Shown here in pieces: positions 33,430-45,287 of a stretch of 64,000 nucleotides of DNA. The notes beneath the pieces are model-generated. The model worked only from the letters and a program-made list of their open reading frames with translations. It had not been told where the DNA came from and did no database searches. Position numbers and translations under genes: made by a program. This DNA is from Glaciozyma antarctica PI12 (lineage: Eukaryota > Basidiomycota > Microbotryomycetes > Kriegeriales > Camptobasidiaceae), in NCBI GenBank assembly GCA_002917775.1, contig KZ627159.1, forward strand, positions 328,010-392,009, in the 5' to 3' direction. Position 1 is the stretch's first letter. Every line of letters begins with the position of its first letter.

Positions 33430-34788
33430 ATGGCAAGCTGTTCAGCCTGGCTGTGGGACGCAGCGTCGCGCCTCTACTACAACCCAACAACCTCCATCTG
33501 GGCAGCTCCGCAAGCAGACGGCTCCTGGACCTACAGCACGCCTGCCGACACAACGCCAACCACCTCCGGCGCCACGACTCCCGCTCAACCCACCGACGTC
33601 GGCAAGGAAGAAGGAGAGCTTGATGGTGAACCTCTCCCGGAGGAGCAAGTCTGGCCAGGCGAGGAGGAGCCATCTCCTCAGGACCGCTTCGCCAACGTCC
33701 CCCTCCTCCGACTTGTCGTCCTCTCTTCGACCGTCATCAACTCTCCTCACGCGATTGCGCCAGTGGACCCTGCGGATGGCCTCTCAATCGGACGGGACAA
33801 GTCGTTTGAGAAGCGGGTGCGATTAAAGGAGCTGGCGGTGTCGAAGGCACATGCGGCGCTCTTCTGGATGAGCGAGTGGGTGGGAGAGGGAGAGGGAGCC
33901 GTGCTGGTGTGTTTCGGACTCGGGGAGCACACACGGGAGCTTTCTGGGGAGGAGGTGGGAGATTTCTGGTGCGAGTTGCGGTACGAGGTTGTCGTCTGCG
34001 AAGGCTGCGTCGAAGCCTCATGAGCTTCGACATCTCGAGTGAGCTCTCCCCTCGTGCGGTTTAGATGCGAGTTGATTTACTCGACTCGCAGCACGCTAAG
34101 AATTGGATCTACATCTTTCTCCGTCCACATTCACCCCTCCCTTTCCTGCGACACCTGCGCCGTCGCAACCGACTCTTCGAACCTCATCCTCCTCCTGGCC
34201 ACTGAATCTACCTCCACTATAACCCCCAATCGACCTCCCGGAGCCTACACCACCAAAACCAAATCTCAAAAGGAGCAAGACCGTCGGGAGAAGATGCGCG
34301 GCCTCAAGGACCAGTTCCTCAAGCCCGCCACCTCGAAAGCCCCTCCTACCACCACAGTATCCACCGCCTCCTCCGCTCCTAAAATTTTCATCGACCGCGC
34401 CGCCGCCCGTCGCCAACGTACCGGCCCCTCCAAGCCTCCCACCCCCTCTCCAAGCCCCTTCTTCACCGTCCCAGGCTCCGCTCCCTCCCACTCTGCCCCT
34501 CCCACCGCCCCTCCGCCAAATTCCTTCGCCTCCTCATCCCGCGGCGCTCTCCTCCTTTCGAAGATGTCGGGCGAGCCAAACGGGAACGTGGGAGGCGGGT
34601 TGGGGACGCTGATTCAGGCCAAGTCGTTTGATACGAAGACGACGGGGAGGGAGGAGAGACCGGGGTTGGGGAGTAAGAAGTTGGTGATTATTGGGGAGCA
34701 GGTGACGAGTACGGGAGGGGAGGGGAAGCGGGGGTGGAGAGAGGATGTGAGGGAGGCGAACCGCAAGAGGTTTAGGGAGATGGATTAG
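33430..34788 (+). CDS. OCRE/FHA (AGGF1-like) protein with an internal frame break
   Basis: AGGF1-like proteins combine an OCRE repeat, an FHA phosphopeptide-binding domain and often a G-patch; most act around RNA processing. ATG 33430 gives MASCSAWLWDAASRLYYNPT, a single OCRE-like or WW-like motif. The FHA domain begins PLLRLVVLSS, then GLSIGRDKSFEKRVRLKELA and VSKAHAALFW. The next conserved block, CVSDSGSTHGSF then TRLSSAKAASKPHELRHL, lies in another frame (from about 33905), with no convincing intron between. A normal 53-nt intron (34039-34091) then joins to DTLRIGSTSFSVHIHPSLSC. The C-terminal half has SQKEQDRREKMRGLKDQFLK and a degenerate G-patch-like segment (LLLSKMSGEPNGNVGGGLGT, ERPGLGSKKLV), ending KRFREMD, TAG 34786-34788. 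Upstream ATGs at 33232/33235 are also in frame. Confidence 0.75.
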
Positions 34789-35338
34789 ATTTGCGGCGGA
34801 ATTCACGCTCAGCTGTCGTCGGCCCATCTTAGTTCCTCTTGAACACGAGGCGATAGGCGAGGGTTCGTTGACATGAGAGGAAGGAGAGCGAGGGCGAGCC
34901 TGCGTATGACCTTCGCAAGGTGCGAATTTGCGTGCTTCCAGCTTCGAGTAGCTCAAGTCCATCTCTCGAGCTCCCATTGGGATCACAAATCTATGGGAGC
35001 AAAGGAAGAACGTGCAGGAATGAGAGAGCGACGGCGTGAGCAGCGCGCGACTTGTATTCTTCACCCTACGCAGGCTTTTCCGTGCGGTGATGGAACTGCT
35101 TCGGATTTGCGAAGGGCAGAGACGAGCTGGAGCTGAAACTAACTGCAGCAGCGTGGGGAGAAAAGTAGGGAAGGGTCGATAACGAACCGAAAACAGCTTC
35201 GCAACGTTGCATCTCCGCCATTCTTTCCCGAAGTTGATTCTGTTTACACTTGTACACAGTCCAGCAGTTCCGATCTTAAACGACGTGAAAAGCTATCGAA
35301 CGCTCAGAGAGAATAGCGGAAGGCTAGGACGAAAGAGG
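34789..35338. other. Convergent 3' spacer
   Basis: Between the stops of the OCRE/FHA gene and the MFS permease gene. No supported gene, RNA or repeat. Confidence 0.5.
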
Positions 35339-37902
35339 TCAGCGCTTGCGCCGCCAGAACCAAGTCTTCGACGTACCCATGTTCTCGCGATCAGTCAAGC
35401 CCTCAAACGCCTGGTCGACCTCAGAAGGCGGTAGCTTGTTTCGCTTGACGTTGTCCCTGTGGCAGAGGAAACTGAATCCGTCCTCATCAGTATCCAAGCT
35501 CGGGCAGCGAGCTGAGGCACGTACGCGTAGCAGACGCCTGCAGCGATTCCGATGATCAAGCAGACCATAGTCGCCTGGAATCCGCTGGGGTATCGAGGAG
35601 CTTCATCTTTCTTGAAGAAGAGAGGCTGCAAGGGAGAGAAGTCAGTGTGGGCTTCCCTCGAGCGAGAAAATCCCTTTCGCCGGCGATGTTTCCGAGGCAG
35701 TAAAAGATGAAGAGGACAGACGAAGCTGCATGTGAAAGGCAGTTAGCCTTGGAGAATCGTGAAGGACGAGCGAGGCCGCTGTGGAGGACCACCGAGCGAC
35801 GGGGCGTGCGGCTCTCCTCCCGCCGATCCACCACGTCCACGGCACCCTCCTCGACGGTGACGACGTACCAGCTGTCTTCTTGCTGTGTCCTGCCACGTTG
35901 GAAACTGCATGCCCCTCGAATTAGTACAATCCCTCGCAGTTATTGCGAGACCGCACCTATGAATCCTAGCACCTGGCCTACGGCGCCAGCGAAGGCCGCA
36001 ATCAAGTACAGTGCCGCCAGAAGCCCCTCACGGCTGGAGAGTGGCAGCTTCCACTGGAGGGTACACGCGAGCAGCGAGATTCCCGAGACGGTGCAGAAAA
36101 CGGCGACGCGGGCGTTGGGAACCTTTGTCGCGACAATCCCTCCTACAAAAGTGCAGACGAAACTGACAACGCCGGTAGGAATGGTGAGGAGCAAAGTACG
36201 ACGAGCGTCGGCACCGTCTGTAAAGTGATTAATGGAAAGAGATTAATGGGTACTCGGGAGAGTGAGGACGGTGAGGGAGAAAGGAAAACGCACAGACGTC
36301 GCGGATCACGAGGGTGGTGAAGGAAGAGGCGGCACCTGAGTAACGGGAGAAAGTAAGCTGCCGTGGACGATAACATGATGAGAGGCTGACCGTTGGGTGT
36401 AGAAGCGCAGAAGATCATCACCGCTAATAAGAGCAGCTTGGGATCCGTGAGTACCTGCCTGGCTTGCTTAGGGTCAAACTTCTTCCCCTCAACGCCAGCC
36501 TGGTTATCGCGCAAGCGCTGAAGCAGTCTGTTAGAATTTTCTTGATGAGAGGGAATGGACGGAAGCGCACTTCGATGGACTGTAGACGCGTACATCAGCG
36601 AAGGCTTGCGGAGCGAGGTCGCCGAGGTCGAAACTCACCACGTAGCGCTCGCGATCACTCATAAATTTGGCGTTGACGGGGCTGTCGGGCATGAAGAAGT
36701 AGATGACAGCGGACCAAACTGCAAAGCGAGCGAGATCAGCTTGGCCCTTCGCGACACTCCCAAGGTTAATGAACGTACGGACGGTTACGGCACCCCACTG
36801 CAAATGGGGAATCAGTAGCTGCCTGTACGTGGAGAAGCCTATGCTTACGAAGTAGTAGATGACCTGTGAGAAAGGAAGGAAGAGAAAGCGGAAGAGCAAG
36901 GTCAGCCACAGGATCGAGAACCCAGCGGCGAAGGACCCACCTTCCACGCGTGAGCGATATCTCCAATCTCCACAAGGCCGTAGGTGATGAGAAGAAAGGG
37001 ACTAGAGACTGCGTTAGATCCTGCATACTCCAGCACAGAAAAACAAACCTACACGATGCTGAGTCCAGTGCACGAGTAGAAGAGCGTGGTGCGAAGGACC
37101 TGCTCGCGCTTGCGGTACCAGCTGCCAATGACGAGAACAAAGGCAGGCGAGATTCCTGATTCGATAAATCCCAGCATGAAGCGCTGTACCATAAGTCCCT
37201 CGTACGTCGTGCACGCAACGGTGGCAATCATCACGATGCCCCAAGCCAACGTATCTACAAGAACGTCAGCAACTCCTCCCAAAAGCGACGGAGAAGAGGT
37301 ACGCACAGAGAGCGCAGACCTTGCCCGTCGGGAAGCGTTGCGCGATAGCAGCGAGAGGGAACGAGCCAGCGATGAAGCCGACATCTAAACCGGAGGTGGT
37401 CAGGAAGACCTGACTCCGCAGCGAAGGAAGGACGTACAAAAGATCATCGCGACGTTTGAATACCTCTAAAGAGCAAAAGAGGGATTAGGGGAGCTTCGTG
37501 GAGTGGATGGAGGGAGGACTTACGCCAGTGTCGGTGACCGTAGGATTCAGGCTCACGACGCGAACCAGCTGAAGATCTTGAAGAAGGCCGAACAAAGCTC
37601 CAATTGAGAGAGCAGCTTTGTCAATGTACTGTAATCCGTACGTGCTGGGGAGTTGGACGGTCAACAAGGCGACGCGGAAAGCGAAGAGATCGTACTCACA
37701 CGCAGAGAATGGGAAGTAGGTGGCGGTCGATCCGCTTGAGCAGGTGAGACTCCTCCTCCACAGTTATCGGCGCCGCGCCAACGTTTGCAGCGAGTACCTT
37801 GTACGCTTCATCGTCGCCGGCGTGGAACTGGTGCACGTCGGTGCCTTCGACGTGAGCTTCGAGCTGCCCGTTCTTCTCGAGCGATTCGGATTTGAGCGAC
37901 AT
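35339..37902 (-). CDS. MFS permease of the Dal5/allantoate (anion:cation symporter) family
   Basis: A 12-TM plasma-membrane transporter, probably for a small organic anion; the substrate cannot be read from sequence. ATG 37902 starts the cytosolic N-terminus MSLKSESLEKNGQLEAHVEG, ending EEESHLLKRIDRHLLPI, typical of this family. Membrane segments include TYGLQYIDKAALSIGALFGL, GFIAGSFPLAAIAQRFP, TLAWGIVMIATVACTTYEGL, RFMLGFIESGISPAFVLVIG, FAVWSAVIYFFMPDSP, LTIPTGVVSFVCTFVGGIVA, VFCTVSGISLLACTLQWKLP and ATMVCLIIGIAAGVCYAYVP. The central loop has RLRDNQAGVEGKKFDPKQAR, a family hallmark. The tail ends GTSKTWFWRRKR, TGA at 35339-35341. At least a dozen short introns are present. Confidence 0.88.
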
Positions 37903-38573
37903 GAGAGGGGCTGGCTCGGGCGCAAGGTGGTTGTAAGCAGAAGAGAGCTCCTCCTCGAGTGCTTGGTGTACGTATCTTTCCGTGCGGGGCCCCTGGAGAG
38001 CCGAATAGGCGGCCCGACGTTCTGAGCGTTCTCACGGGAGCTCCGCAGCGCCGCTTGAAGAGGCTCGTTAGCCGACTAGTAGGGCCGAGAGCAGTGAACA
38101 GGTGTCGGGTGGATAAGCAGTGGTGACGAAGAGCTTCAGATACGCTTCCTCGGCATTGCCCGTACGAGCAGAAACGGAGAAGGCGGGCGGGGGAAGGATT
38201 GAAGACGAGCTAGTGGCCAACGCGACGAGCAGGTGACCGTGAGCGCTTCGCAGAGTGCGTACGGTCTCCTGAAAAATTAGAGCCCCAGCACCTGCAGAAG
38301 CGAGCAGTACGCAGGTAGCTCCTGAGCCTGACGCTGGTCGAAGGGAGAGGGAGCGGAAGGTGCCCGCCACGCCGTTGGCCTCTGAGCTCCGAGTTCCTTG
38401 TGATGCAAGCAGATGGGAAGTAGATGGTCGTAAACCAGCCCGAACAGGAGTCGAGCCTGTCGAGCTGAGGTCGGAGGAGCGGAAGAGGAAGAAGAAGACG
38501 GTCGTAAGGTCCCGCGGTCGCGCCGCGACTCGTTCTCTCTCGTCGACCTCCCGCCAGCTCCCCCGTCGACGGG
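37903..38573. promoter_or_regulatory. Divergent promoter region, permease / gamma-tubulin complex gene
   Basis: A 671-base head-to-head spacer. The open frames inside it (for example minus strand 38068-38370) have no recognisable domain and no splice context that convinces me. Confidence 0.45.
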
Positions 38574-41500
38574 ATGCTCTCCGACCGCTTATTTCACTTC
38601 GAGGTTATCTCAGACTCGTCTCCGCCTTCTCCTACCCAGGCGCCCTCCCAATTCGCCAGTTACTTTGCCCTCGACACGACCCCTCGCAACAACAAGCCCT
38701 TCCGCCTTCCTCTCATCCCGCAGCCAGCAGATGGAGCCGCGTTCCAGGATCCGATATTTGCTGGACTGGAGTTTCTTCGGCTGCCCCGCGTTGTGAAGGA
38801 GGAGGAGCGCGTCAAGGAGCTCGACGCGTTTAAGGAGCTCGCGGTGGAGGAGGAGACGGAAGAGGTGGAGGAGCCAAGGGACCTATGGCAGGAAGCTCTG
38901 GAGGCGAAGGAGATCAAGCTGGTACGTTCGCAACGGCGGGGAGAGGTTGGAGCTGACGGCATACGGTGAGCAGGCTCCTCGCGTCCTCACCTGGGACTCT
39001 CTCCGACCAACGTTCTCTCACCCCGCCGGCTACACCTCTCCCTTCCTGTCCGAAGGAACCTCTGCCACCTGGGAAGCTGAAGCAGCGCGGTACGTCTTGC
39101 TGCTCATCAAACCTCGCCGCTCCCCACTGACCTCCCCCGCCCAGTCTCCCCAACTCGGCGACTCTCGCGGCTTCTCCTGCGTACACGAGCGAAAGGCTGG
39201 TTGCTAACCTTCTCACAGTGTGCCTGGGAATGGACTCGCAGCTCTTCGCTTGGGATGGAGAGAAGGACCGCTTCGGTTGGCGAAAGGACGCCAAGGGCAA
39301 GGGAAGGGAGGGCGAGCAGCCGGATGGGAGATTGTGGGGTGCTTCAATTGAGGGCTCAGTAAGGTGAGTCGACCGGGGATTGCGCTCGCAGCAGCAAAAG
39401 CTAAGTACTGCCGTTCGTCGCAGTCTCGTCGAGGCGTTCCTTTCCATCGGCACCGCCCTCGTCCGTCTTGAAGCGGTCGTCAAGGCTCTCGCGACCTCTG
39501 CACCAAGCAAAACACCCTCCCGTGCTTCTCACTCTGTCGCTACCGCGCTCTCAACCTTTCTTTTCCACGTCCGGACTTCCCTCGCCCTACTCCGCCCTCC
39601 CTCCGGTCCTCTTCCCTCCCTACTCTCCCTCTCGACTCAACTCGCCCCACTCCTCTCCCTTCTCACGCCTCTCACAACACTTTTCAAGCCCCCTCTCTCC
39701 CTCTCGACCGCCGCTCTCCTTTCCCGCCTACATTCCTACCTCGAGGAGCAGCTCGCGCATTCCCTAACTCCTCCGCTACTGGGTCAAGCGGTGGCAGCAT
39801 GGCTATTTGAAGGCGCCGTACAAGGATGGTGGAACGGCTGGGAGGATTGGGTCGGCGTAGGGAACGGGGAGGGGTGGAGGGACGTCGGGATTGAGGAACG
39901 GAGGAACGTGAGGCGGATTCGGGGAGTTCTCGGAGGGGAAGAGGAAGAGGAAGGCGCGCTGGAGTATGTCGTGAGTCGCGCGCTTTGTTATTGTTGGGGA
40001 CGAAGCTGATTATTGATGGACTAGCTGCATACGTCTCGGCTGCCGTCGTTCTTCTCGAGGGAGATCGCGATCGAGCTTTTCGAAGCGGGAAGAAGTCTGC
40101 GTTTATTGCGGAAGGCGAAGGCGGATCACCCACTGTGTCGGTGGAGGGGTATAGAAGGATCCGGGAGAGGTCTACTCTGGAAGGAGGGCGATGTCGAGAG
40201 GTGAGTTCGGACGGACTCGTCTACCGCCAGGACGCTGACGTCTTGTTGAACTAGTCATCTCGTCACCATCGATAGCCAGGTCTCTCTCCTTCGGCGAGAA
40301 ATCGCTGCATGGCGATCCGGCTCCTCCGCGCCATTGCTCGACCAACCTCCACCAGAAGGCGCCTTCGACGACGCACACGATCCCGATTCGCCGCCTCCCT
40401 CGACCAAGTATCAGCTGGAGCTTGCGTCGCTCTTCTCCCTCTTCGATCTTCCTCCCGGCGCGACGCACAGCGCGCACTCCGTGTGGCGCGCAGATACTCA
40501 GCAATCAATCCTCCTCGACTTCCTCTCTTCACGCCTCTCCTCCGCAACCAGCCTCACGATCCTCCCCTCCACTCTCCCATCCCTCCCCGTCCTCCTCTCC
40601 ACCTCGTTCTACACCCCTCTTCGAACTTTCGCTCGCCTACCCTCCTCCTCCCTCCTCACAGTCTTCTTCTCCGACCTCGCCCTCTCCTCCCACCTCACCA
40701 TCCTCCACTCCTACTTCCTCCTCGGCGACCAATCCTTCGCACGTCGACTGCGGGAAGCCCTCTTTTCGCCTCCGGAAGAACGGGAGGGAGTCTCGATTCG
40801 ACGAAGGCGCCGAAGGGACCAGGTGGCGTTTGGACCGGATGGGGGAGAGCTGGGAGAGGAGCGAGAGGCATGGGGCGCGGGATTGGGGATTCATCTGAAT
40901 GATCGGAAGACGTGGCCGCCGGGCGGGGCGGAGCTGAGCTTAATGCTTCGCACGACGCTGGTAGACTCGATTGCGGAGGTGCGCGACGTCGTCGAGGGGA
41001 GGGAGGCGGGAGTGCGAGATGGTGGTGCGAAGGATGGAGAGGTGGGAGCTTGGAGTGATCTAGAAGCTCGGCTGAGCTTTGCAGTTCGGGATGGGGAGGA
41101 GGAAGAGGAGAAGCGGTGGTCGGATCCTCAGTGTGCGTGCTCCCTCACGTCGCTAAGTGCCGACACTAACACATCTTGCACCTGCAGCTCTCTCGGCTCT
41201 CGACTTTCTCTACCTCGACTACAAGCCTCCCTCCCCTCTCGACCTCGTCCTCACCCCTTCCATCCTCAACAAGTACAACAAGATCTTCTCCCACCTCCTC
41301 CGCCTCATCCGAATCGAAGCCGTCGCCCGAGCCATCTGGACCGACGTCTCGAAGCCCAACCTTCCCTCTACTCCCTCCGGCCGCGTCACCACTGCCACAC
41401 GCGCCTACCTCCTCGATTCGGACCCAATCGCGAAGCGGGAGCTGCAGTCTCTCGCTTTCGAGGCGCGCGGACTGGTCGGGAGCATCTGCAGCTTCTCCTT

Positions 41501-42111
41501 CGACGCGGCGGTCGAGGGGAACTACCAGCTCTTTCGAAGTGCGGTGGAGAAGGTTCGGCGAGGGGCTTCGATGCGGGAAGGAAGGGCGGGCGAGGATGGG
41601 GATGGGGAGTCGTGGAACCTCGACTCGCTCGTCTCGCTTCACGCGCACTTCCTCGATCATATCCAGCAGGCGTTACTTCTTAAAGCGAAGCAGGCGCCGT
41701 TACTCAAGGTCGTGCAGAGCGGCATCTTTGGCGTCGTCTTGTTGCTCGGTCGGAGGACGAAGGAGTGGCGCAGGAAGGAGGGGAGCGAGGGGTGGGATTC
41801 GTGTGCGGTGAGGAGGGAGATTAAGGCGATGCACGACAAACTGAGGACGCAAGCGAGCATGCTTGTGCGTAATTCCTTCTTTCCCGCGCTGGGATTGTGC
41901 TGATGCGATCGTACATCGACAGGTCGTCGTCCTGCAAGCTCTCGACGAGAAAGGGACGGGCAAGGCCAAGGCTCCACAACGACCGACGGGGTATTCCTCG
42001 AGCTTGCCGAAAGAGCTCGATATCCCTCTCGAACGAGGAGCAAGCTATATCTCGGAACTCCTGGTGCGGCTGGACGCGAATCGCTGGTACTCGAATCGCG
42101 AAGAGCATTGA
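38574..42111 (+). CDS. Gamma-tubulin complex component (Spc97/Spc98 family, GCP5/6-like)
   Basis: GCP proteins form the gamma-tubulin ring complex that nucleates microtubules at the spindle pole body. The N-terminus is MLSDRLFHFEVISDSSPPSP. GRIP1-type features include LVEAFLSIGTALVRLEAVVK, LHSYLEEQLAHSLTPPLLGQ and LHTSRLPSFFSREIAIELFE followed by AGRSLRLLRKA. The GRIP2 region includes LSALDFLYLDYKPPSPLDLV, LNKYNKIFSHLLRLIRIEAV and LDSLVSLHAHFLDHIQQALL, the most typical GCP block. It ends RLDANRWYSNREEH, TGA at 42109-42111. A large variable insert (REGVSIRRRRRRDQVAF, acidic Gly-rich) sits between the halves. The AGRSLRLL motif and insert favour the GCP4/5/6 side over Spc97/98, but I cannot fix the subclass. 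Confidence 0.85.
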
Positions 42112-42265
42112 GCCTGCAACAATTGCTGTTCCCCGCACGACCTCGTTTTCGAGAAACTGCTCTTCTAGAAGCCGAATCTAGTAATGCTCCAATGTTACAA
42201 ACAGAGGGAAGGGACCAAAGCCTTCTCCGCTCATAAAGACCCCAATGTCCGTCGGTCCCTCTCCC

Positions 42266-43647
42266 TCAATATCCCCCGTAGCCTCGCTCCCCATACTTGC
42301 TCGGCACGGGCGGGTAGCCCTGTGGCGGCGTTCCTGGCCCGTGCCCGTACTGTCCGTATCCTCCCTGCCCTTGTGCGCCGATGCCGTCGTCCATCTCGTC
42401 TCCTCGCAGAAGGCTCTCCTTGACTTCCCATACGGCCTGCGAGCGCAGAGGTCAGCGGGAAGCGGGGTACGAGCTTAAATGAGGTACGCACCTGCTTGCT
42501 GCCCACACTGAACTCAAGGTCCTCCTTCGTGATCGAGTCCCAGTACTGCGAGAGAACAGCCATCAGCTCGTGCTCATGCCGCTCGGAACGCTACCTAACG
42601 TACCTTGTAGACCATCATGACCGCAAAGAGGTTACACAGCGTCGCAAAGAACAGCCCGTCGATGTAGTGCGTGACGGCTTCGCAAATCGTAACGCTGAAG
42701 CCGTACAGAATGACCTGTCCAATGACCCAGAACGCCGTTCCGAAGAGGATGTCGCCAATGGGCCACCGGTCGTCGAGCGTGCGGATGACGAGGACGAGCT
42801 GGAGGACGATGTAGATGATAACGCAGGCGCCATTAAAGATGAACTCGACGATCCAGAGTGCCGTGGGCGTGCTCGAGGAGAAGGAGGCGATGTTTTTGAA
42901 GGTTGCGATGGCGAAGAACCCGGTGATCAGGAAGATCAGGAGGGAGGACAGGCGGAGGGACTGAGTGCAGAGGGTTAGGAGCTTGCAGGGGGAGTTGGGG
43001 GAACACAAACGCACCCAGAGGGAGAGAGGAGTCCCATCTTCGGCGAATTGGAATCCTACGAAGCCGTTTACGAGGAGGCACCAGAAGGTGGCGCAGGTAA
43101 GGCCTGTGTGGATGGCAGCGAACCACTGAAGACGGAGAGCGCGCGTCAGCTGCCCGCTCCTGCCTGCCTCCCTCGAGTCCACTCACGTCGTACACGCCCG
43201 AGCTGGAGGGGATGATCCCGCTGTCGAGGAAGATGGAGAGGAGCACGACGATAAAGTACATGTAGAAGAACGTGACGATCTCCTTGCGCCCGACGGCGGT
43301 GTACTTGGAGCGAACGTGCAGGACCATCACAATGACCATCAGGAGGGCGCAAATGTGCAGGAACGCCGTCGCTGCACAGTTCGATCAGCTTCCTGCTCCC
43401 TTCTCATCCTTCTCCTGGTCCAGCCCTGCTCACCTGGCTGGAAGATGAGCGTCGAGCCGATCTCGACGTTGCGCGCATAGCAGATGGGCTCGGTTCCAAA
43501 CCCTGATGATCCCACCAACGGGCACACGATGAGAGCCGCCTGTGAAAGAGCACGGCATCAGCAAGGAGTCCTCTTGAATCAAAGGAGCGGCCTGACCTGG
43601 GAGCATATCCAGTCGTAGGACCCGAACGCGAAGTTTGGTGATGACAT
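42266..43647 (-). CDS. CHS7: Chitin synthase export chaperone CHS7
   Basis: Chs7 is a seven-TM ER protein needed for export of chitin synthase III to the cell surface. Exon 1 (from ATG 43647) encodes [17 protein letters not shown]. The next exons give [20 protein letters not shown] and [15 protein letters not shown], then [20 protein letters not shown] and [20 protein letters not shown], highly characteristic. These continue with [37 protein letters not shown] and [20 protein letters not shown]. Later segments are [20 protein letters not shown] and [20 protein letters not shown]. The cytosolic tail is [18 protein letters not shown] and a Gly/Tyr/Pro-rich end ([20 protein letters not shown]), stop at 42266-42268. 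Its 3' end meets the gamma-tubulin gene end with about 150 bases between. Confidence 0.95.
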
Positions 43648-45287
43648 CGGAGGAGTCGGGGAGGGAAGGCACGCGCTGGAGGGGAGGAGGGGGAAAGGGC
43701 TACGGCCTTGCTAGTCTTGAGCCAGGTGGAGCGGGCTGGACTGGAGTTTAGGGCGTGGGCGTGGTGGGAGACGGCAGGAGACGAAGAGACTCCTCTCGCC
43801 TTCGAGCCTCTCTGCCTTCGACACGCACCGCAACAGTTCCTTGCTAAAGCACCTCAAGTTCAGACTCCCATCCGCCTTCCACCCGGCGGGAACCAAGCAC
43901 ACCATCCTCCAGTCTCTCGAGGTCGTCCTCCCGTTCCTCCTTCGTGCTCAAGAGGTACGCTGCGCTTCCTTCTTCCATCGAAGCACCTCCCTCGCTTCCG
44001 AAGCGATGAAACACGTTTATCCTTGTTCTTCGAGGCTCTGGCAAGCTGCCGTCTGCCTCCCTTTCTTCTCGAAGAAGGAGAGCAGATTGGGAGCTTCGCG
44101 CTGAGCTGCTGACGACTAACAAACGGGCCAAGACTGCTCTCGTAGCAGTCTACACTGATCGGAAGACGAAGGAGACGGATCAACTAGACGAGCGGGAGGA
44201 ACCGAGCTGACATCCTCTTCGTCCCTCAACAGCGTCCTCGTCCCTCAGCACCATCTCCGCCCCATCTCCCTCCTCCGCCTAGCAAAGGACTGCAGTTTCA
44301 CGAAGGATACTTGACCCCCCTCCGACTGGCCACACCGCTCTGCCTTTTCCACGAGACCGACGGGGAGATCTCGGACGACATGGAGCAGGACGACCGAGGC
44401 GCGCGGCGACGGGTGAGCGAGGCTGAGCAGGATGGACGAACAAGAGTTCCAGAGCCTGGGCTGTCGTGTTTCTGGTGGTGTGTAGAACGGGGCGTCTTCG
44501 ACGCAGCAAGCCACCGGTCGGCGGCTCGACTGGTCGACTCAGACAGCTGTGCTGAGCAGGACTTCTCGCGCGGATGGACTGGAAGGCAGCTGTGCTTCGC
44601 CCAGTACGATCTCTTGCAAGTGTGAAGCATCCTGCGACAACTGCGATGAGGTCGGCGAGCTGCGTTTCTCCTTCAGAGCTCAAGACTCGAAGCGCTTTTT
44701 TACTGCTCCTCTCCCTTCCTCTCGCCGCTCATGCTCCTAATATGCCGCCACTCAGCTCCTATGCCGGTGAAGCCGAACGTTAGATCGACGGTGGACGCGC
44801 TGGACCGCATGGTAGGGCGCTGCTGCCTTCTTCAAAGCGCATCCTCGAGGCTTCGCGCGATCGAACCCCAGCGCCAGCTTTCTTCGCTGCTTGCCGAATC
44901 TACATCGGAGGTCCTTTACTCTCCTTTACCCTTCCTTTCCTCTTTCCCGACCTTCGGAAGGAGATCCTTAAACCTAGGCTCCGTTCTTCCAGGTCGGTGG
45001 GGAAGATCGTCTCCTGTTAAGGAAGGGTGCTGCTCCTCGTGGGGCGACGACGGCTGAATCTCGTTCACACCTGTCCGCACCTCCGCTTCTCTTTCTCAAC
45101 CTCATCGACCAGTCCTCAAGATTCTAGTACGCTTGTCGTTCTCATTCACACTCGTTTGACCTCTTCACTCGCCTCGGCCGCTGCTCTCGACTCACCCTCG
45201 ACCAGCCTCACACTCCTTCACCGACGACCCGCTCCACCACCCTCGTTCAATCCACTTTCCTCAGATCTGCACTCGCATCCATCAGCG
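43648..45287. other. Largest spacer: CHS7 promoter side and upstream region of Cys-rich gene A
   Basis: This 1.6-kb divergent spacer is long for the locus. Several overlapping open frames exist on both strands (for example minus 44298-44683 in three frames), with no domain or coherent splice model. A short minus-strand ATG frame near 44735 (MSGERKGEE) has a donor-like GTAAAA, but its continuation is ambiguous. The long upstream region could hold regulatory sites for gene A. The last 100 bases are C/T-rich leader. Confidence 0.4.

Noticed and set aside
38395-38480. Possible tRNA-like segment in the permease/gamma-tubulin spacer
   Set aside because: The candidate stems do not pair in a cloverleaf.
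44245-44683. Three overlapping minus-strand frames that might be a small gene
   Set aside because: Several splice choices lead to different frames, none with a recognisable product, so no CDS is claimed.
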